The position numbers were made by a program, and so were the translations under genes. 64,000 nt of DNA, taken from positions 2,666,001 to 2,730,000 of the forward strand of contig NZ_OY764544.1 of assembly GCF_963668475.1 (NCBI RefSeq). Direction: 5' to 3'. Positions 58,960 to 64,000 of this stretch are shown here, in pieces; within the stretch, counting starts at the first letter, position 1, and each line of letters begins with the position of its first letter. The notes under the pieces are model-generated. The model searched no databases, was not told the origin of the DNA, and saw only the letters and a program-made list of their open reading frames with translations. The DNA is from an uncultured Methanospirillum sp. GTDB taxonomy: Archaea; Halobacteriota; Methanomicrobia; Methanomicrobiales; Methanospirillaceae.

Positions 58960-60242
58960 TTGACGATGCAGATGGATTTTTAGGGTCTCTACTAACTATC
59001 GAGGGGATTGTTGATGCTCGTGCGATGATCAACGGGCCGAATGGGTGCAGAGGATATCCTGCGTATCTTTCAGATCGCCTCCTGCCCAGGGATACCTGCC
59101 TTACCAGGAGAAGTTTTGAAGAACTGTTCTTTTTCGGCCAGTCACGGATTCCCTGCACATACCTGGATGCTGATGATTACATTGCCGGATCGACAGCGAA
59201 ACTTTCAGCAATCCTGCCACTCATTGCTGAGAAAGGAGATACCCTAATTGCTATAGTCAATTCTCCTGGTGCATCATTGATAGGGGATGATCTGAACCGG
59301 TTTATCAGACAGGCAGGTCTTGCCAGGAGATGTATTGCCTTTGAGGATGCATGGTATTCAAAGCCTTTACCCGCAGCATCTGATGAGACGGTGGTAGCGT
59401 TACTTGAATGGCTTTCCTTAAACAACCTGCCAAAAATTAAAAGAGGTGTAAATCTTCTTGGGCTTTCTTTATATCAGCGGTATTGGGAGGGGAATGCTCG
59501 TGAATTAATTCATTTGTGCACGTTGATGGGGCTTCATGTAATTTGTAAATGGACTGGTTCTCCTGTTGCAGAGATCAGGGAGTCTACTTCGGCCTCTCAT
59601 AACCTGGTTATTTTTCCGGAGTATGCCACAAAGACAGCTGCCTGGTATGAAAACAAGTTTGGTATTCCTCCAGTGATATCCCCGGCTGGTGCACCGATCG
59701 GTTTTTCAGCAACTGAAGTCTGGATCCGTACAGTGGCAGCAGCTCTCAGTGTCGATCCGGGTTTAGCCCTTGATTACCTGAATTCACAAAAAAACAGGGC
59801 TTATCATATTATTAGCAGATCTTCTCATGAAGCATCATCGATCCGGGGGCTCACGTTTGGGATTCGGGCCGACATTTCTGTAGCATTACCTTTGATAACA
59901 TGGCTCTATTCGTATCTGAATATGCTACCGGTCTGTATAGAGGTTGGACAAGGAGGAGATGAGGATCAACACAGATCGCTTATCAGATTTTTAGAGGACC
60001 ATACTCTTTCTTCAGCGTTAGGAGTGAGTGCAGAGTCTGCATCACCAGATTTTTACTTTGCAGAAGGGATTTTTGGAGAACATTTGGCGTTTTCAGGAGT
60101 CTGCAGGAGTTATTTTGATCTCTCTAATAGGATGTATACTGTTCTTGAGTTTATTCAGAGAGCACTTATCGGTGGAGTTGGATCATTGATGCTTTTGGAG
60201 TATATATTCAGGGATCATATGAATGGGATATACAGTGAATAA
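58956..60242 (+). CDS. Divergent NifK-like partner of the NifH-NifD fusion
   Basis: A 428-residue nitrogenase component-1-like protein, starting at the ATG in a 4-bp ATGA overlap (an in-frame ATG 24 bp earlier is possible). The N-terminal region has [16 protein letters not shown] with one conserved Cys (Cys31), then [15 protein letters not shown] (Cys67) and [15 protein letters not shown]. In the last, the third cluster Cys of NifK is replaced, and the first (before GSLL) is missing too. Later [23 protein letters not shown] matches the family. It probably pairs with the D half to hold one shared Fe-S cluster, as in BchNB or CfbD. Confidence 0.85.
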   Translation: MIDDADGFLGSLLTIEGIVDARAMINGPNGCRGYPAYLSDRLLPRDTCLTRRSFEELFFFGQSRIPCTYLDADDYIAGSTAKLSAILPLIAEKGDTLIAIVNSPGASLIGDDLNRFIRQAGLARRCIAFEDAWYSKPLPAASDETVVALLEWLSLNNLPKIKRGVNLLGLSLYQRYWEGNARELIHLCTLMGLHVICKWTGSPVAEIRESTSASHNLVIFPEYATKTAAWYENKFGIPPVISPAGAPIGFSATEVWIRTVAAALSVDPGLALDYLNSQKNRAYHIISRSSHEASSIRGLTFGIRADISVALPLITWLYSYLNMLPVCIEVGQGGDEDQHRSLIRFLEDHTLSSALGVSAESASPDFYFAEGIFGEHLAFSGVCRSYFDLSNRMYTVLEFIQRALIGGVGSLMLLEYIFRDHMNGIYSE

Positions 60243-60303
60243 CCCGTAAAATTCTAAATCCATCAACTATCAGAAGCGTTAATATTTGTTACTGGGTGTA
60301 TCA

Positions 60304-60336
60304 AAACACCAATGAGGCGCTGCCTCATAGGTGTTT
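60304..60336. repeat. Strong hairpin after the nitrogenase-like operon
   Basis: AAACACC (60304-60310) and ATGAGGC (60312-60318) pair with GCCTCAT (60322-60328) and GGTGTTT (60330-60336), with a 1-nt mismatch and a 3-nt loop. It lies 60 bp after the stop, without a T-run behind it. It may be a transcript-end stem or a dispersed repeat. Confidence 0.65.
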
Positions 60337-60466
60337 AATTATGCTCTTCCACCATGTACAATATCCTACGATATGAGATGGTTTTTTATTATCGATAGAT
60401 ATATTTTGAACTCAAACAAGCAATAATTCTTTGCAAAATCCGGATCTAATTCATCAATCCTCCAGT

Positions 60467-60778
60467 TTATTTTATTGCCGTAATTACCATCATAATCAGT
60501 ATCAACAGATATGTGATAATCGCAATGATGCCAAAGAAACGGACAACATTCTGTAGTGAACTGTGTTCTATCGCATATGCCTCTTTTTTTCGATGTTCGG
60601 AGTCGTGAGGATGGTAGTCTGCCATCATTTTATCATTAACCCATTCAATGGCAAAAGATCCGGAATAACCACACTTACTACAGATATCTTTTGGAAAAGT
60701 TGTCCATGGATCAAATGATCTATACTCCATGCGTCCGTTACACACCGGACAGCGCTTAATTCTTCCGGATTGTTGCAT
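60467..60778 (-). CDS. Small zinc-ribbon membrane protein
   Basis: A 103-residue protein with an N-terminal zinc ribbon (RCPVCNGRM and DICSKCGYSG) and one C-terminal membrane helix (about 80-100, GIIAIITYLLILIMMVITAI). The connecting region is hydrophilic and His-rich (YHPHDSEHRKKEAYAIEH). It is a single gene between the convergent nitrogenase-like operon and cbiZ. The role is unknown. Confidence 0.7.
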   Translation of the reverse strand: MQQSGRIKRCPVCNGRMEYRSFDPWTTFPKDICSKCGYSGSFAIEWVNDKMMADYHPHDSEHRKKEAYAIEHSSLQNVVRFFGIIAIITYLLILIMMVITAIK

Positions 60779-60923
60779 CTTGTTGCTTATAAGTATTGAA
60801 GTAATAAATCACTTCTTAAATTATCCTGAAGTTAGAATCATAAAATTTGTGCTGATATTCTGTAAGGATTGGATAAAAAGATGGAAAATTTATCTTATTA
60901 CCTAGATTCTTAAAAAGAAGAGA

Positions 60924-62084
60924 TTAGCCTAATATATCAGTTCGTGAGAGACATCTCTGTTTAGCCATGTGTGCAATAGTAATCTTAAGGTTGTCAAGTA
61001 TACTCTGTTGATGAGTAAGTGAGAGGCTGCAGTCACCTCCTTGAATTCCCGTCAGGTCAGGTATTGCCTGAAGCAGACGAGACGCAGCATTCTGCCCCGC
61101 TACTGTTGGAATCAGCCCCCATGAGATCTCATCATGAATATGAATGACTGCAGAAACTGCTGCGACCAGTGCCGGTTCACGTGCAATCTCTCTGAGTGCC
61201 TCAATGAACCAGGCTCGCCGGTTCTCACCATCCAGTTTCGTTGCAGCAGACCAGACCTCCTCTTCAGTGATGCCAAACCTGGCCAGTCTGACCATCAGGT
61301 TTCGCTGGGATAGAGTGTTCAGGCCAGACTGCCTGTTGAGTGCCTCAGCAGTTGCTTTGATGACAGTGGTCCCAATAAGTTCGCCAAGTTTTGAATGTTT
61401 ACCGGCATCAGTCAGATGTTGAGAACTTGTAGAATCTGCAATGATAGCGATGCCATCAGTTCCAGATCCGGTAGCAATACCAGACGAGTACTGGCTCTGT
61501 GCCATCAGCTGCTGGAGTGCAACACTCTTCGCTTCAGTAGCAGTCATTACAGCCTGAATGCATGTTCGTTCGGGAAGATCTGCATTCATGATCAGAACGG
61601 TATTAATTGTCCCACCAACCGGGAATATGTTCCCGGATTCCTGATAGTATGAGGCAGGATCTCCTGCACGTCCTCCATTGACTTCTATGCCTGCGGTAAT
61701 GACGGCAGTAACCTCAAGTCCACGAAATGACCCGGTCACAACTGCTGCATGCTTCATCTTTGCTGCGGTAAGGAGTCCGGCTGTAGTATCTGGATCCAGA
61801 TGCAACCGTTCTGCAGTTATGGCTAGATAGGACTCAACACTGCCTCCCTCAAGTTCATGCGAGTGAATTGCTGCATGAGATAACTGATGATTATATACAG
61901 CGGTGAGATCACGCCGAAAACCTCCATTTATCGTTGCAGTTGAGAAGACTACTCTGCCTGGAGGGAGTTTTACAATAATTGAATCATCTGTCCTGGAGAC
62001 TGACTCTCCTGATGATGTGATGAAGAGATCGTTCGAAGAACTATTATGATGCTCAATTTGCTCAGGGTCTTTGTGATCAGACAT
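60924..62084 (-). CDS. cbiZ: Adenosylcobinamide amidohydrolase CbiZ with C-terminal extension
   Basis: CbiZ removes the aminopropanol arm of adenosylcobinamide so that salvaged corrinoids can re-enter the archaeal pathway. The hallmark stretch is here: VNGGRAGDPASYY, GGTINTVLIMNADLPE, TATEAKSVALQQLMAQSQYSSGIATGSGTDGIAII and ELIGTTVIKATAEAL. The protein has 386 residues. An acidic, low-complexity N-terminus (about 1-25) precedes the core, and about 120 extra helical residues follow it (from SQRNLMVRLARFG). It fits with the upstream BtuFCD importer and the adenosyltransferase. Confidence 0.92.
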   Translation of the reverse strand: MSDHKDPEQIEHHNSSSNDLFITSSGESVSRTDDSIIVKLPPGRVVFSTATINGGFRRDLTAVYNHQLSHAAIHSHELEGGSVESYLAITAERLHLDPDTTAGLLTAAKMKHAAVVTGSFRGLEVTAVITAGIEVNGGRAGDPASYYQESGNIFPVGGTINTVLIMNADLPERTCIQAVMTATEAKSVALQQLMAQSQYSSGIATGSGTDGIAIIADSTSSQHLTDAGKHSKLGELIGTTVIKATAEALNRQSGLNTLSQRNLMVRLARFGITEEEVWSAATKLDGENRRAWFIEALREIAREPALVAAVSAVIHIHDEISWGLIPTVAGQNAASRLLQAIPDLTGIQGGDCSLSLTHQQSILDNLKITIAHMAKQRCLSRTDILG

Positions 62085-62248
62085 GGTTATTCATCTCCTC
62101 GTGGTTCAGGTGTGATTGATTGGTGGGTGTGAAAAAATTCCTGTTATTACCCCAAAAAATCAGAGCTCAAACTGTTTGATTCTTTTGAAATATTTCTTCG
62201 GCGATACTTTTTACAGGCACAGGTCCAGTATACTCGTGGTGAAGAACT

Positions 62249-62419
62249 ATGTATGCAACATTGACAGGACAACAACTTGAGAAGGTACAGGCACTGGAGA
62301 ATGAACTCGGATTGTACATTCTTGCAGCTCCGAAGTACAAACCACTCAAACCTGAACAGGTCCAGGATCTCAATGAAATGGAGAAGAAACTCGGTGCCGT
62401 GCTTATTGCTTACGAATAA
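62249..62419 (+). CDS. Small conserved-looking protein
   Basis: A 56-residue soluble protein (start MYATLTGQQLEKVQALENEL, then LYILAAPKYKPLKPEQVQDL, ending AVLIAYE). A GGTGA ribosome-binding site lies about 8 bp before the ATG, and codon use fits its neighbours. Two helices with a strand between are likely. No cysteines and no membrane segment are present. It is divergent from cbiZ. I have no function for it. Confidence 0.65.
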   Translation: MYATLTGQQLEKVQALENELGLYILAAPKYKPLKPEQVQDLNEMEKKLGAVLIAYE

Positions 62420-62597
62420 TTACTAAATTTTTGCATTTTACAAGTATTTGGCTTGAAAATACTTGGGTAATATTGTTTCATTGCTCTTCGAATCTTTCTT
62501 TTTCTTGGTTTAGTCAGTATCCATAACAATGTTTCAACTCTCCGGAAGACGATCTTTTTTTGAGTTTAACAATAAGACTCCATCAAATGACTGCTCC

Positions 62598-63923
62598 TCA
62601 AAGATACGCCTTCAGTTTCCAGATAAGGTATAGCGGAATCTCCAGAACATCACCGTATTCATCCGAATGCCGGGCAATATCTTTGAGACTGGTCCTGACG
62701 GCAACACGCGGACTGAATTTTTTCCTGTACTCAACAAGACTTCTTGACCGGGTTCTTCTGGCTGATTTAACCTCGATCGGAATGACATCAACCCCTTCCT
62801 GAATGATATAATCAACCTCAGCGATCCCGCCGGATTTCCAGAAGAAGGGTCTTTGAAAATCGTTCGCAATTAATTCTGTCAACACAAAATTTTCCGTGAG
62901 AATGCCCCTCATGTCTGCGGTAAGCGAGGTGGTATCAAAGATTACATCTGCCGGAAATTTGCTCATTCTGCGTAAAAGCCCTACATCAGCAAAATAGATC
63001 TTGAAGAATGTACTGTCACCATATGTTGCAACAGGAACACATGGCCGCTCTATCTTTTCGACCTTGTAGATGAGTCCGACTGATATCAACCAGAGCAGGG
63101 AGTCCTCCAGGTCCCGGGCCCGGAGCCCCTGTTTTACGTGGGCGAATATAAATTTCTGATTGTCCTGTGCAAGTTGGGCAGGGATTGCATTCCATATCAG
63201 AGAGAGTTTAGGGAATTCGGATACCGATGCATATTTTACAAAATCTTTTTCATACGTATCAAGAATTCCTGTTTGTATCGATTCTACAATCCCTATATCC
63301 CTTTCATGTATCCATGATCTGACAACCTCGGGCATACCACCCGTGATCAGATATTCATGATAGGCTTCCTCCAGTTTTCCGGTAAATACAGCGGATATAT
63401 CCTCGTCCGGGGACAAATTATCAAGATATTCGTAAAGGAGTTCTTCATCCTTTGCAAGGAGAAATTCAGGGAAATTAAGAGGATACATCTTAATCATCTG
63501 CACCTTGCCAACGGGAAATGAGATATTTTTTCCCATCTGTGCTATGGCTACTCCTAACAAGGACCCGGCAGCGGCAATGTGGAGTTCGGGCAGATTTTCG
63601 CAGAAATATTTGAGAGAAGTTATGGCACGAGGGCAGATCTGAATTTCATCTAATATAAGGAGGGTTGTTCCAGGCTGGAGAGATTTATTCCGTATAATGC
63701 CGAGATCTTTGATTATCCTTGAAACATTCAGGTCACCATCAAATATCTTTTCCAGCCGGCTATCATATTCAAAGTTGAAATACGCGATATCTTTGAATTC
63801 CGCCTCACCAAAATCCTTTAGAATCCAGGTTTTCCCACACTGGCGAACTCCTTCAATAATCACCGGTTTCCGATTCACACTGTCTTTCCACGTAAGTAGT
63901 GTATCGTACATGAATCGTTTCAT
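62598..63923 (-). CDS. AAA-family ATPase with C-terminal DUF4143/nuclease-like domain
   Basis: A 441-residue protein counted from MKRFMYDTLL; an in-frame ATG 17 codons earlier is possible. The P-loop is GVRQCGKTW, the Walker B strand LLILDEIQICP, and a sensor region is AAGSLLGVA. The C-terminal half has LRRMSKFPADV, then GILTENFVLTEL, and VDYIIQEGVDVIPIEVKSA, the DUF4143 module that resembles a PD-(D/E)XK nuclease core. Such genes are numerous and mobile in methanogens, and their biological role is unclear. It stands alone at the end of the window. Confidence 0.9.
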   Translation of the reverse strand: MKRFMYDTLLTWKDSVNRKPVIIEGVRQCGKTWILKDFGEAEFKDIAYFNFEYDSRLEKIFDGDLNVSRIIKDLGIIRNKSLQPGTTLLILDEIQICPRAITSLKYFCENLPELHIAAAGSLLGVAIAQMGKNISFPVGKVQMIKMYPLNFPEFLLAKDEELLYEYLDNLSPDEDISAVFTGKLEEAYHEYLITGGMPEVVRSWIHERDIGIVESIQTGILDTYEKDFVKYASVSEFPKLSLIWNAIPAQLAQDNQKFIFAHVKQGLRARDLEDSLLWLISVGLIYKVEKIERPCVPVATYGDSTFFKIYFADVGLLRRMSKFPADVIFDTTSLTADMRGILTENFVLTELIANDFQRPFFWKSGGIAEVDYIIQEGVDVIPIEVKSARRTRSRSLVEYRKKFSPRVAVRTSLKDIARHSDEYGDVLEIPLYLIWKLKAYL

Positions 63924-64000
63924 AAAAAAGGATCTTTCATTTTCAAGTATATAATTTGTGTACTGCAAACACATTATTACAACATATTTTGTGTTCCGTG

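Noticed and set aside
56788..60242. Genuine nitrogen-fixing nitrogenase
   Set aside because: The NifK cysteines are incomplete, no FeMo-cofactor His is seen, and no nifB, nifE, nifN or nifI genes are nearby.

Overview
The window is archaeal DNA from a hydrogenotrophic, formate-using methanogen of the order Methanomicrobiales, most likely Methanospirillum hungatei or a close relative. This is inferred from gene content: F420-type formate dehydrogenases, formylmethanofuran dehydrogenase, CofE, archaeal ribosomal and RNA polymerase genes, an archaeal rRNA operon with long processing stems, and TATA-type promoters. No database search was possible.

Layout. (1) 1-4.5 kb: a conserved information-processing operon on the + strand (PIN-domain rRNA-processing protein, RNA polymerase subunits E' and E'', dephospho-CoA kinase, S24e, S27ae, fused Kae1-Bud32, XTP/dITP pyrophosphatase, L40e). 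(2) 4.5-10 kb: small hypotheticals, a HAD hydrolase without a canonical start codon, about 0.9 kb of decayed sequence, a secreted subtilase with a PKD domain and two tiny genes. (3) 10-13.7 kb: a tightly packed minus-strand operon glyA-folD-folP-cofE. (4) 13.9-18.5 kb: a coiled-coil protein, smc and scpA. (5) 18.5-24 kb: 16S, tRNA-Ala, 23S, tRNA-Cys, 5S and tRNA-Glu, followed by what reads as a broken histone gene.

(6) 24.5-45.4 kb is a molybdenum/tungsten and C1 region. It holds a TupABC tungstate importer, a MOT1-like molybdate transporter, two MoeA-type enzymes with a small Cys-tailed protein, two FdhAB formate dehydrogenases, the FwdD-B-A-C subunits of formylmethanofuran dehydrogenase and a rubredoxin. 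The oxyanion is imported, loaded onto pterin and used by enzymes that oxidise formate to CO2 (reducing F420) and fix CO2 as formylmethanofuran.

(7) 45.7-62.1 kb is a cobalt/corrinoid region. It holds CbiMN, a secreted acidic protein sharing a possible operator with cbiM, BtuF-BtuC-BtuD, a TIM-barrel protein, a response-regulator/PAS/histidine kinase, a small unknown, a corrinoid adenosyltransferase, and CbiZ. Between the adenosyltransferase and CbiZ lies the most unusual find: one 723-residue polypeptide joining a complete NifH-like ATPase to a NifD-like domain, followed with a 4-bp overlap by a divergent NifK-like partner. The signature cysteines of the ATPase and of the D half are kept, while the K half keeps only one. 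No nif, cfb or chlorophyll genes are nearby, so this looks like a nitrogenase-superfamily reductase of unknown substrate in a corrinoid setting.

(8) 62.2-64 kb: a 56-residue conserved-looking protein and a DUF4143-type AAA ATPase.
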